From JBKPFU01 sp046728975 (lineage in GTDB: Bacteria > Actinomycetota > Thermoleophilia > Gaiellales > Gaiellaceae), in NCBI GenBank assembly GCA_046728975.1, contig JBKPFU010000203.1:1-29451 (forward strand): a stretch of 29,451 bases of DNA. The letters run 5' to 3'. Under the pieces are notes generated by a model that ran no database searches, was not told the origin of the DNA, and worked only from the letters and a program-made list of their open reading frames with translations. Position 1 is the first letter of the stretch, and each line of letters begins with the position of its first letter. Of this stretch, positions 7,646 to 14,799 are shown one piece after another. The translations under genes and the position numbers were made by a program.

Positions 7646-8398
7646 TCACGCGTGGCGAGTGCCGAGCACGAGCAGGTACCGGCGCGGCTCCCTGACGCCG
7701 CCGTCACTCCGGAACCCATCCCAGTACTCGAGCATCGCGCTCCGGAACTCTCGCCGGCGTTCCGCGTCGAGCGAGTCGACGAGCGCCTTCACCGGGGGTG
7801 CGCTGACGGTGATCAGATCCCAGACGGCCTCGGGCGACTCGCCCTCGAGGTACCACGTGCGCTCGTCGAACTCGAGCTCGAAGGCCTCGCCGAGCAGCTC
7901 CCGGACGTGCTCCTCTCGGCCCCAGTTCTCTGGAGGCTGCTCCGGCTCGTCGGGCGCGAACTTGGCGTAGAGAGCGTGAAGCCCCTCGTTCGGGCGCCAG
8001 TTGCAGAGCCCGACCCGGCCGCCAGGGCGGCACACACGGGCGATCTCGGCCGCGCTCGCCCCGTGGTCGGGGGCGAACATGATTCCGAAGGTCGAGCTGA
8101 CGACGTCGAAACTCGCGTCCTCGAACGCAAGCGCCTGCGCGTCGCCCTCGACCCACTCGACGTCCGAGCTCTTCGAGCGCGCCTGCGAGAGCAGGTGGGG
8201 CGCGATGTCGAGGCCCGTCACGTACGCGCCTCGCCGAGCCGCGCGAATGGCCACCTCGCCGGTACCCGTCGCGAGGTCGAGCCAACGATCGCCGCGGCGC
8301 GGCTCCAGGCGGTCGACAAGGTCGTCGTGGACGGCCGCGAACCGCTGGGCCATCAGCTCGTACTCGCCGCTGCCCCAGATCTCGGCGGGGGAGCTCAG
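7646..8398 (-). CDS. class I SAM-dependent methyltransferase, tandem paralog 1 (probable CTG start)
   Basis: The ATG at 8353 would give 235 aa but would cut off sequence that aligns with the upstream paralog: the in-frame codons above it read IWGSGEYEL, matching MWGSGPFEN in the neighbour. No ATG, GTG or TTG lies in frame before it. A CTG at 8398-8396 overlaps the neighbour's TGA as CTGA, with GGGA 8 bases upstream, and gives 250 aa. Motif I is WLDLATGTGEVA, followed by VTGLDIAP, a DAQALAFEDASFDVV segment and the post-motif CRPGGRVGLCNW. This is the UbiE/Methyltransf_11 type; the substrate is unknown. Overlap suggests translational coupling to the preceding methyltransferase and dioxygenase genes. 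The alternative is a shorter protein from 8353. Confidence 0.82.
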   Translation of the reverse strand: MSSPAEIWGSGEYELMAQRFAAVHDDLVDRLEPRRGDRWLDLATGTGEVAIRAARRGAYVTGLDIAPHLLSQARSKSSDVEWVEGDAQALAFEDASFDVVSSTFGIMFAPDHGASAAEIARVCRPGGRVGLCNWRPNEGLHALYAKFAPDEPEQPPENWGREEHVRELLGEAFELEFDERTWYLEGESPEAVWDLITVSAPPVKALVDSLDAERRREFRSAMLEYWDGFRSDGGVREPRRYLLVLGTRHA

Positions 8399-9186
8399 CG
8401 GCGAGTTCCCAGCGTGAGCAGGTAGGTCCGCGACATGCCGCCGTCATGCACGCCCTGCTCGTCATGAAACTCGGCGAAGGCACGGTGGAGCTCCTCGCGC
8501 CGGTCGTCATCGAGTGACTGCGCAAGCGCCTTCGTCGGCCCGTAGGACGTGACGAACAGATCCCAGACCTCTTCGCCGGATCCCGCTCTGAGGAGAGTGT
8601 CGTGCTCCTCGAACTCGAGCTCGAAGTCGTCGCCGAGGAGCCCACGCAGGTAGTCCTCGCGACCCCAATCGAACTGGTTGCCGATGCCCGGCGGCGGTGG
8701 TGGCTGAAACGGCTTCATCACCTGGAACATCAACCCGATGCCGCCGTCGGGCATCCAGGCGGTGATGCCGAGCCGCCCGCCCGGTTTCGTGACGCGGGCG
8801 AGCTCACGAGCGACCGCGGCATGGTCCGGCGCAAACATGACGCCGACCGACGAGCCGACGACGTCGAATTCTCCATCCTCGTAGGGCAGCTGCTCGCAGT
8901 CGCCGACGTCGTAGGCGATCGAGAGCCCTGCGTCCTCGGCGCGACCCTTCGCCGTCTCGATCAGATCAGGCGCCAGGTCGATGCCCGTGACGTCCGCACC
9001 CGCACCCGCGGCTCCGATCGCAACAGCGCCCGTCCCGCAACCGACGTCGAGGAACCGCTCGCCCGGCCGCGGCCCGAGCCGCTCGACGAGCAGGTCGTGC
9101 ATGTCGGAGATCGTCGCCTCGATGTTTTCGAACGGTCCGGAACCCCACATCACGCCCTGCTTTTGCTTCAGCTCCTCGAACGCCAT
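8395..9186 (-). CDS. class I SAM-dependent methyltransferase, tandem paralog 2
   Basis: 263 aa. N-terminal helix with MWGSGPFENIEATISDMHDLLVERL-type spacing, motif I FLDVGCGTGAVAIG, acidic strand VTGIDLAPDL, DCEQLPYEDGEFDVV and the TKPGGRLGITAWM segment. It aligns along its length with the adjacent product of 7646-8398, including the C-terminal RTYLLTLGTR versus RRYLLVLGTR, so the pair arose by tandem duplication and then diverged. Its ATG directly follows the dioxygenase TAA with no gap, so the three genes form one unit. A poly-proline run (QPPPPPG) lies in the middle. Small-molecule methylation, possibly of an indole or kynurenine-like compound, is suggested only by the neighbouring dioxygenase. 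Confidence 0.88.
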   Translation of the reverse strand: MAFEELKQKQGVMWGSGPFENIEATISDMHDLLVERLGPRPGERFLDVGCGTGAVAIGAAGAGADVTGIDLAPDLIETAKGRAEDAGLSIAYDVGDCEQLPYEDGEFDVVGSSVGVMFAPDHAAVARELARVTKPGGRLGITAWMPDGGIGLMFQVMKPFQPPPPPGIGNQFDWGREDYLRGLLGDDFELEFEEHDTLLRAGSGEEVWDLFVTSYGPTKALAQSLDDDRREELHRAFAEFHDEQGVHDGGMSRTYLLTLGTRR

Positions 9187-9909
9187 TTACGAGCCCTCCT
9201 CGATCGCCAGTTCGGTGAGGCGGTTCCGCGCCTGCCAAAGCTCGGGAAAGAACCGCTGCTTGATCAGGCCGCCCAGCAGCTCCACGGGCGTCCCTTGTGT
9301 CCCCACGACCTCGTCGCCAATGATCCGCGCGACGACCTTGTAGTGCCGGACGCGCCAGAGAACGAGCCGCTCGTCCCACTCTACGAGGACCTCCGCAAGC
9401 TGGTACAGCCGCTCGAGCTCCCGGCCGCGGCGGTACAGCTCGACCACCGTCAGACCCTCAGCGCGAAGGAGCCGTGAGAACGCCTGGCCCAGCCGCGGCG
9501 TCACGCGCCGAACCTCGCGGAAGCCGGGCGAGTCGAAGCCGCTGCCGTGGCCGAGCTCCGGCCGCACCCCGCTCGTGTACTCCCACGGCGACATGTGCTC
9601 CAGCATCTCGAGCTGCTCGGTGATCAGCTTGATGCAGAGGTTCGAGCGGCGGAGCAGCCGAAGCGCGGGATCGAGCTCGTTGCGCTCCAGCAGCCGCGTC
9701 GCCTCCTCCGCCTCGCGCCAGGCCAGGTTCAGCCACAGCTCCGACGACTGATGAACGGTCTGGAAGAGCAGCTCGTCGTGGTGCGCCCGCTCTGCAGCCG
9801 ACTTCTGCAGCGAGAGCAGCTCGTCCGTTCGCAGATACCGCTCGTAGTCGCTGGCGCCGGGACCCGCTAGGACCGGCTCGCTAAAGTCCTCCGCCTCGCC
9901 GCTCGCCAC
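9187..9909 (-). CDS. tryptophan 2,3-dioxygenase family protein
   Basis: 240 aa from a GTG start, somewhat shorter than typical KynA (about 280). The heme-dioxygenase fold is recognisable: TVHQSSELWLNLAW with active-site His53, the conserved segment SGVRPELGHGSGFDSPGFREV (split around the substrate-binding Arg and GSGF), and LWRVRHYKVVARIIG with the proximal heme ligand His199, then GTQGTPVELL. KynA would open the indole ring of tryptophan to N-formylkynurenine. The family also includes dioxygenases of secondary metabolism, and the two methyltransferases translated straight after it make that alternative worth considering. No kynureninase or formamidase is in the window. GTG lies 6 bases after a TATGCT hexamer, so a leaderless message is likely. 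Confidence 0.86.
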   Translation of the reverse strand: MASGEAEDFSEPVLAGPGASDYERYLRTDELLSLQKSAAERAHHDELLFQTVHQSSELWLNLAWREAEEATRLLERNELDPALRLLRRSNLCIKLITEQLEMLEHMSPWEYTSGVRPELGHGSGFDSPGFREVRRVTPRLGQAFSRLLRAEGLTVVELYRRGRELERLYQLAEVLVEWDERLVLWRVRHYKVVARIIGDEVVGTQGTPVELLGGLIKQRFFPELWQARNRLTELAIEEGS

Positions 9910-9915
9910 ATGCGG

Positions 9916-9921
9916 AGCATA
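9916..9921 (-). promoter_or_regulatory. candidate -10 hexamer TATGCT for the dioxygenase operon
   Basis: TATGCT on the minus strand fits TAnnnT and ends exactly 6 bases before the GTG at 9909. It shares its TA with the plus-strand hexamer at 9920-9925, so the two divergent promoters overlap by two base pairs. No Shine-Dalgarno fits in the remaining 6 bases, supporting leaderless initiation. Confidence 0.5.
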
Positions 9922-9925
9922 CTTT
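9920..9925 (+). promoter_or_regulatory. candidate -10 hexamer TACTTT for rarA
   Basis: TACTTT fits TAnnnT and ends 6 bases before the rarA GTG at 9932. The nine bases TACTTTGGC recur before the response regulator at 15720-15728. The gap between the divergent GTG codons is only 22 bases. Confidence 0.5.
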
Positions 9926-9931
9926 GGCGCA

Positions 9932-11200
9932 GTGGGAGATCTGTTTTCGGACGCCGCCCGCGAACGGCTGCCGGAGGTGGCGCCGCTCGCGCTACGGCTT
10001 CGTCCCCACCGCCTCGAGGATTTCGTCGGTCAGGAGCACGTGGTCGGAGAGAAGACGGCTCTCCGGCTGGCCATCCTCGAGGACCGGGTCGGCTCGATGA
10101 TCCTGTACGGACCGCCGGGGAGCGGCAAGACGACGCTCGCACGCATCGTCGCCGACACGACCGGAGCCGACTTCGAGGAGCTCTCGGCCGTGTCCGCGAC
10201 GGTCGCGCAGGTGCGTGAGGTGATCGCGCGGGCGCGCGAGCGCCTCGGCGCCTCGGGCCGGCGCACGATCCTCTTCCTCGACGAGATCCACCGCTTCAAC
10301 AAGGCGCAGCAGGACGCGCTCCTGCCGGCGGTCGAGGAGGGGCTGATCACGCTGATCGGGGCGACTACGGAGAACCCGTACTTCGAGGTCAACTCGGCGC
10401 TCCTCTCGCGGACGCAGATCTACGAGCTCGAGCCGTTGTCGGAAGAGGACCTGACCGTCCTCGCGCGGCGCGGGAGCGAAGCGCTGGACATGGACGTCCC
10501 GGACGAGCTGATCCGGCTGATTGCGACGAAAGCGGGCGGAGACGCGCGCAATGCGCTGAACATTCTCGAGCTCGCGTCCCAAACGGCCAGGTCCGAGGGA
10601 CAGTCCCTGGGACACGTCCACATCGAGGACGCCGCGCGCAAAAGGCCACTCGTTTACGACAAAGGCGGCGATGCGCACTACGACTTCATCTCGGCGTTCA
10701 TCAAGTCGATGCGCGGCTCCGACCCCGACGCTGCCGTCTACTACCTGGCCGTGATGCTCGAGGGAGGCGAGGATCCGCGCTACATCGCCCGGCGGATGAT
10801 CGTCCTCGCGTCCGAGGACATCGGGAACGCCGATCCGCGGGCGCTGCTCGTCGCCGTGGCCGCCGCCCACGCGGTGGAGCACGTCGGCCTGCCCGAGGCG
10901 CGCCTCAACCTCTCACAGGCCGCGATCTACCTTGCGCGGGCGCCGAAGTCGAACGCCAGCTACGTCGCGTTGAAGGAGGCGACGGCCGACGTGCGCGAGC
11001 ACGGCCACGTCCGCCCGCCCGACGCCCTGCGCGACACCCATTACTACGGCGCGAAGAAGCTCGGTCGGGGCAAGGGGTACGTCTATCCGCACTCCGACCC
11101 AGCCGGGTTTGAGGTCGAGCATCTTCCGGAACAGTTGCGGGGCAGGCGGTACTACCGCCCCACCGGATCAGGCGAAGAGGAGGCTGAGGATGGCGACTGA
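9932..11200 (+). CDS. rarA: replication-associated recombination AAA+ ATPase RarA/MgsA
   Basis: 422 aa, GTG start. It is a homologue of clamp-loader ATPases that acts at stalled replication forks and single-stranded DNA gaps. Visible are the N-terminal ALRLRPHRLEDFVGQEH box, Walker A YGPPGSGKTT (59-68), Walker B ILFLDEIHRFNKAQQD, sensor 1 region IGATTENPYFEVNSALLSR, and the family-typical C-terminal half with HYDFISAFIKSMRGSDPDAAVYYLA and RMIVLASEDIGNADP, ending in HYYGAKKLGRGKGYVYPH. The gene is complete and ordinary. It overlaps osmC-like by 11 bases. Only 22 bases separate its GTG from the divergent dioxygenase GTG. Confidence 0.96.
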   Translation: MGDLFSDAARERLPEVAPLALRLRPHRLEDFVGQEHVVGEKTALRLAILEDRVGSMILYGPPGSGKTTLARIVADTTGADFEELSAVSATVAQVREVIARARERLGASGRRTILFLDEIHRFNKAQQDALLPAVEEGLITLIGATTENPYFEVNSALLSRTQIYELEPLSEEDLTVLARRGSEALDMDVPDELIRLIATKAGGDARNALNILELASQTARSEGQSLGHVHIEDAARKRPLVYDKGGDAHYDFISAFIKSMRGSDPDAAVYYLAVMLEGGEDPRYIARRMIVLASEDIGNADPRALLVAVAAAHAVEHVGLPEARLNLSQAAIYLARAPKSNASYVALKEATADVREHGHVRPPDALRDTHYYGAKKLGRGKGYVYPHSDPAGFEVEHLPEQLRGRRYYRPTGSGEEEAEDGD

Positions 11201-11624
11201 GAAGACGGCGCGCGCTACCTGGGAGGGCGATCTCATCCACGGCTCGGGCCGCGTCTCGACCGGCAGCGGCGCGCTCACCGACGAGGGGATGACCTGGTCT
11301 GAGCGGGCCGAGGACGTCGAAGGCCCCAGCCCTGAAGAGCTGATCGCAGCCGCCCATGCGACCTGCGTCTCGATGGCGCTCTCGGCCGGTCTCGCGAGCG
11401 CCGGTACTCCGCCTACGCGGCTCGAGACGGAAGCGACCACCTCGTTCGACAAGGCCGGCGAGGGCTTCAAGCTGACGTCGGTGAAGCTGGCGATCCGGGG
11501 CGAGGTCGACGGCATCGACGACGAGGCCTTCCGCACTGCGGCCGAGGAGGCCAAGGAGAACTGCCCGGTCTCCCAGGCGCTGAAGGGCAACGTCGACATC
11601 TCGATCGACGCCTCTCTGGCATAA
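11190..11624 (+). CDS. OsmC/Ohr-family peroxide-detoxifying protein
   Basis: 144 aa. The family reduces organic hydroperoxides with two cysteines; here Cys59 (AAAHATCVSMAL) and Cys125 (AKENCPVSQAL) are in the expected places, with an N-terminal Arg and Glu that could complete the site. The start ATG at 11190 lies inside the rarA tail and is preceded by a good AGGAGG at about 7 bases, so this start relies on a Shine-Dalgarno, unlike the leaderless genes nearby. The spacing points to the OsmC (YhfA-like or osmotically induced) branch more than to Ohr; I cannot separate them firmly. It ends 6 bases before the convergent metallophosphoesterase stop. Confidence 0.92.
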   Translation: MATEKTARATWEGDLIHGSGRVSTGSGALTDEGMTWSERAEDVEGPSPEELIAAAHATCVSMALSAGLASAGTPPTRLETEATTSFDKAGEGFKLTSVKLAIRGEVDGIDDEAFRTAAEEAKENCPVSQALKGNVDISIDASLA

Positions 11625-11630
11625 GTCGGC

Positions 11631-12305
11631 CTAGTCGGAGCCCTTCTCGATCCGCCGCGCCGCGAACTCGCCGAAGTCACCGCCCATCGAGCGGTAGCCG
11701 GCGGCGGCACGCTCCACGTCGTACTCGACGCGGCGAAACGCGAACTCGCCGTCGTCCGTCCGCACGGCCCACGCGGCCCGGCGGTCGCCGTCGAGCGGCA
11801 TGCCGACACTGCCCGGGTTGATCAAACTCGTCCCGTCGGGCCCCGGGCGTCGGAACTGGAGATGGCTGTGCCCGAAGACGATCGTCCGGTCGCTGACGCC
11901 GTTCAGAAGCCGCTCCTCGCCCTCCTGCGGCTCCGCAGCGAAGCTGTCGACATCGGAGAGCGGTGACCCGTGTACGTAGAGAATCCCGTCCAGGTCGACC
12001 TCGACCGGTAGCGCGTACAGGACGTCGATCTCCTCGTCGGGAAGCCCGCCGAGGAACAGGTCGTACGTCTCCATGACCTCGGGGCGATCCCGCGGCGGCT
12101 CGCGCAGCCAGCGCTCGCCGTTGCCCCGAATCCAGGTCGCGTTCGAAAGCTCCCTCAGCCGCGCGAGCGTCTCGAGCGGCCAGGGGCTGGGCGTCCCGTA
12201 GTCGCCGCCGAGCAGCCACCGGTCGACCCCCACCGACTCCGCATCCCGCAACACCTCGTGGAGCGCCGGGACGTTGCCGTGGATGTCGTACAGGATTCCG
12301 AGCAC
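11631..12305 (-). CDS. YfcE/MJ0936-type metallophosphoesterase (paralog 1)
   Basis: 224 aa, GTG start. Calcineurin-like fold with LYDIHGNVPAL (metal ligands Asp and His at the N-terminus), LLGGDYGTP, IRGNGERW, LYVHGSP and VFGHSHLQF, and the family closing motif INPGSVGMPLDGDRRAAW. These are the five metal-binding motifs of small phosphodiesterases that cleave cyclic or aryl phosphodiesters in vitro; the physiological substrate is unknown. A second member of the family is at 27408-28136. It is divergent from the ETF fusion with 20 bases between start codons; GACTAT on its strand ends 6 bases before the GTG, consistent with leaderless expression. Confidence 0.9.
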   Translation of the reverse strand: MLGILYDIHGNVPALHEVLRDAESVGVDRWLLGGDYGTPSPWPLETLARLRELSNATWIRGNGERWLREPPRDRPEVMETYDLFLGGLPDEEIDVLYALPVEVDLDGILYVHGSPLSDVDSFAAEPQEGEERLLNGVSDRTIVFGHSHLQFRRPGPDGTSLINPGSVGMPLDGDRRAAWAVRTDDGEFAFRRVEYDVERAAAGYRSMGGDFGEFAARRIEKGSD

Positions 12306-12311
12306 GCGGGG

Positions 12312-12317
12312 ATAGTC
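12312..12317 (-). promoter_or_regulatory. candidate -10 hexamer GACTAT for the metallophosphoesterase
   Basis: GACTAT keeps A at position 2 and T at position 6 of the -10 consensus and ends 6 bases before the GTG at 12305. It overlaps the opposing TAGTCT hexamer by five bases. Confidence 0.35.
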
Positions 12318-12318
12318 T
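12313..12318 (+). promoter_or_regulatory. candidate -10 hexamer TAGTCT for the ETF fusion
   Basis: TAGTCT fits TAnnnT and ends 7 bases before the ATG at 12326. The 7-base gap leaves no room for a leader with a ribosome binding site. The element is nearly superimposed on the divergent one. Confidence 0.43.
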
Positions 12319-12325
12319 CCCGCCG

Positions 12326-14038
12326 ATGAAGATCGTCTGCCTGGTCAAGCAGGTTCCACGCGTCGACGCGATCGAGTTCGACGAGGAGACGAAGCAGCTC
12401 AAGCGCGAGGGCGTTCCGCTGCTGCTCAACCCCTTCGACGCCCGGGCCGTCGGACGCGCGGCTCGGCTCGGCGGCGATGTCGTGGCAATGACGATGGGAC
12501 CGCCTCAGGCGGAGGAAGCGCTGCGCGAGTGCCTTGCCCTCGGCGCCGCCCGCTGCATCCACCTCTCCGATCGGGTCTTTGCCGTTGCCGACACCATCGG
12601 GACGTCACGGACGCTTGCGATGGCGATCGAGAAGGAAGGCGGCGCAGACCTCGTTCTGTGCGGGCTCAAGGCGCTGGACGCCGAAACCCGGCAGGTCCCG
12701 CCCGAGGTCGCGGCCTACCTAGGCTGGCCGCACGTCACCGACGTGCTGGAGCTCGAGCAGGCGGACGGGACGCTTCGCGCCCGGCGGGCGACCGACGGCG
12801 GCGAGGAAACGGTCGAGGTCCCGCTTCCTGCGGTGTGCTCGATCTCGGGATCGATCGAGGCCGACCGCGGCCCGGGCGCCGGACCAGTTGCCGTCTGGAC
12901 CGCGGCCGACCTGGTCGATGACGTGCGGGAGAACGACAAGCGCTTCGGCCAGCCGGGGTCGCCGACGCGCGTTCTCGCCGTTCGCGACGTGACGCCGGAA
13001 CGCGCCGGCGAGCAATTCCGCTCGGCGCGCGAGGCCGCGCAGCGGATCGCCGCGCTGCTCGCGGAGCGGCCGCCGACGGCGACTTCCTGGGAGAAGCCCG
13101 CGCGATTGGGGGAGACGCCGGGGAAGGCATACGACTGCTGGACGCTGGTCGAGCTTCGCGACGGCCGCGCAACCCGCACGTCGCTCGAGCTGCTCGGCAA
13201 GGGTCGGGAGCTCGCCGGCAAGCTCGGCGGCCAGAACGTCGCGCTGATCCTCGGCGAAGGAGGCGACGAGGTCGCGGAGCGGGGCGCCGAGGTCGTGGTG
13301 CGGGTCGACGACGAGCGGTTGCGGGACGCCGACGCCGAGGTCTTCGCCGCCGCGCTCGCCCAGGTCCTCGGCTCGGAGCGGCCGCACGTCCTGCTGATCC
13401 CGGCCACCGCCTGGGGCCGCGACGTCGGCCCGCGCGCCGCCGGGCAGCTCGAGCTCGGGATGACGGCCGATTGCGTCGATCTGGGCATCGATCGCGCCGG
13501 TCGTCTGATCCAGCACAAGCCCGCCTACGGAGGCAACATCGTCTCGGTGATCATGGGGTCGACGACCCCGCAGCTCGCGACGGTGCGCCCGCGCATGTTC
13601 GAGCCGTTGCAGCCGGCCCGAACCGGCCAGGCGCGGCTCCGTTCGCTCTCCCTCGACGGCCTGCCGGAGCCGCGCGCTCGCGTGCTCGAGCGCCACCCTG
13701 AGCCGCGATGGACGCTCGACGAGGCTGACGTCGTCGTCGCCTTTGGCAGCGAGGTCGGTCGAGGCGGAGTCGAGAGACTCGTCGAGCCCCTTGGCGCAGC
13801 GGTCGGCACCGACGACCAGATCGGGCTCCTCGGCCGCGCGGTTGCGCCGCGCCTCTACCTCGCGATCGAGACGCGCGCTGACTCCGAGCACCTCGCGGGC
13901 TCCGTCAAGGCGGCGGTGATCGCCGCGATCTCCGCCGACGAAGGCTCGGAGCTGCTGCGCGCCGCCGACGTCGGGATCGCCGGCGACTGGAGGGAGGTTC
14001 TCCCCGCGCTCGTCGACGAGCTCAGCGGCACGATCTGA
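12326..14038 (+). CDS. fused electron-transfer flavoprotein EtfB-EtfA with atypical FAD domain
   Basis: 570 aa. Residues 1 to about 250 are EtfB: MKIVCLVKQVP start, LNPFDARAV, MTMGPPQAEEALRECLALG and the AMP/FAD segment DAETRQVPPEVAAYLGWP (118-135). Residues about 268-430 are the EtfA N-terminal domain (GRELAGKLGG, WGRDVGPRAAGQL, TADCVDLGID, KPAYGGNIVSVI, ATVRPRMFEPL). The C-terminal part (about 468-570) is short: the conserved ASRAAVDAG stretch is missing between LGAAVG and DDQIG, GQTGK reads GLLGR, and the GISGAIQH loop reads IETRADSEH. So the usual alpha-subunit FAD contacts appear lost or changed, although flanking strands are intact and the frame is open. An electron-transfer role is likely, but its flavin content is uncertain. 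It is coupled to the next gene by TGATG. Confidence 0.88.
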   Translation: MKIVCLVKQVPRVDAIEFDEETKQLKREGVPLLLNPFDARAVGRAARLGGDVVAMTMGPPQAEEALRECLALGAARCIHLSDRVFAVADTIGTSRTLAMAIEKEGGADLVLCGLKALDAETRQVPPEVAAYLGWPHVTDVLELEQADGTLRARRATDGGEETVEVPLPAVCSISGSIEADRGPGAGPVAVWTAADLVDDVRENDKRFGQPGSPTRVLAVRDVTPERAGEQFRSAREAAQRIAALLAERPPTATSWEKPARLGETPGKAYDCWTLVELRDGRATRTSLELLGKGRELAGKLGGQNVALILGEGGDEVAERGAEVVVRVDDERLRDADAEVFAAALAQVLGSERPHVLLIPATAWGRDVGPRAAGQLELGMTADCVDLGIDRAGRLIQHKPAYGGNIVSVIMGSTTPQLATVRPRMFEPLQPARTGQARLRSLSLDGLPEPRARVLERHPEPRWTLDEADVVVAFGSEVGRGGVERLVEPLGAAVGTDDQIGLLGRAVAPRLYLAIETRADSEHLAGSVKAAVIAAISADEGSELLRAADVGIAGDWREVLPALVDELSGTI

Positions 14039-14799
14039 TGCTGCTCCACCTGCACGAGTGGGGCGAGCCCAGCGCGCCGCCGCTGATCTGCCTGCACGGG
14101 ATCTCCGCCCACGCCCGCCGCTTTCGCAAGCTGGTCGAGGAGCGCCTTGCCGCTCGGTTCCACGTGCTCGCCCCTGACCTCCGCGGTCACGGTCGATCGG
14201 CCCACGACCCGCCCTGGGACATCCCGACGCACCTCGACGACCTGCTCGAGACGATCGAGGTCGAGCGCGCGACGTGGATCGGGCACAGCTTCGGCGGCCG
14301 ACTGCTCGCCGAGCTCACAGCGCGACGACCGGAGCTCGTCGAACGCGCCGTCCTGCTCGACCCGGCCCTCCAGCTCCTTCCTCACGTCGCGTACGACTTC
14401 GCCGAGCGGGCGCGCGAGGATGTCACGTTCGCATCGGTCGAAGAAGCCGTCGCAGCGCGCGCCGCCGACGCACCGACGACCCCGCGCGAGTTTCTGGACG
14501 AGGACACGCGCGAGCAGCTCGTTCCCGGCCCGGGGGAATCCCTTCGCTTTCGCTACTGCCGAAGCGCGGTCGTCACCGCGTACAGCGAGATGTGCACGCC
14601 TCCCCCGGCGCCGGACACGTTCGCCGTGCCGACGCTCCTCGTCCACGCGCGGCAATTCGGCCTCGTTCGCCCGGAGCAGCTCGACGCGTACGCGGCGTTG
14701 CCGCACGCGGAAGTCGTCGGCGTCCCCGGCGGCCACATCGTCTACTGGGACTCGTTCGGAGAGACCGCCGACGCGATCGACCGTTTCCTCGCCGCCTAG
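14038..14799 (+). CDS. alpha/beta hydrolase
   Basis: 253 aa. Oxyanion region LHGISAHARRF (19-29), DLRGHGRS, nucleophile elbow IGHSFGG with Ser84, and a C-terminal GGHIVYWD with His233. The acid is not obvious at the usual place after strand 7 (LLVHARQFGLV has none), so Asp108 in LLDPA may serve, as in some members of the fold. Length and layout are those of small esterases and C-C hydrolases; the substrate is unknown. The ATG overlaps the ETF stop (TGATG), so the two are translationally coupled and may act in one pathway. Its stop overlaps the convergent arginase stop in a shared CTAG. Confidence 0.85.
   Translation: MLLHLHEWGEPSAPPLICLHGISAHARRFRKLVEERLAARFHVLAPDLRGHGRSAHDPPWDIPTHLDDLLETIEVERATWIGHSFGGRLLAELTARRPELVERAVLLDPALQLLPHVAYDFAERAREDVTFASVEEAVAARAADAPTTPREFLDEDTREQLVPGPGESLRFRYCRSAVVTAYSEMCTPPPAPDTFAVPTLLVHARQFGLVRPEQLDAYAALPHAEVVGVPGGHIVYWDSFGETADAIDRFLAA

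Noticed and set aside
13700..14038. Possible frameshift in the EtfA FAD domain
   Set aside because: The reading frame is continuous and both flanks of the altered segment align in the same frame, so the missing residues look like in-frame deletion, not a sequencing error or pseudogene.
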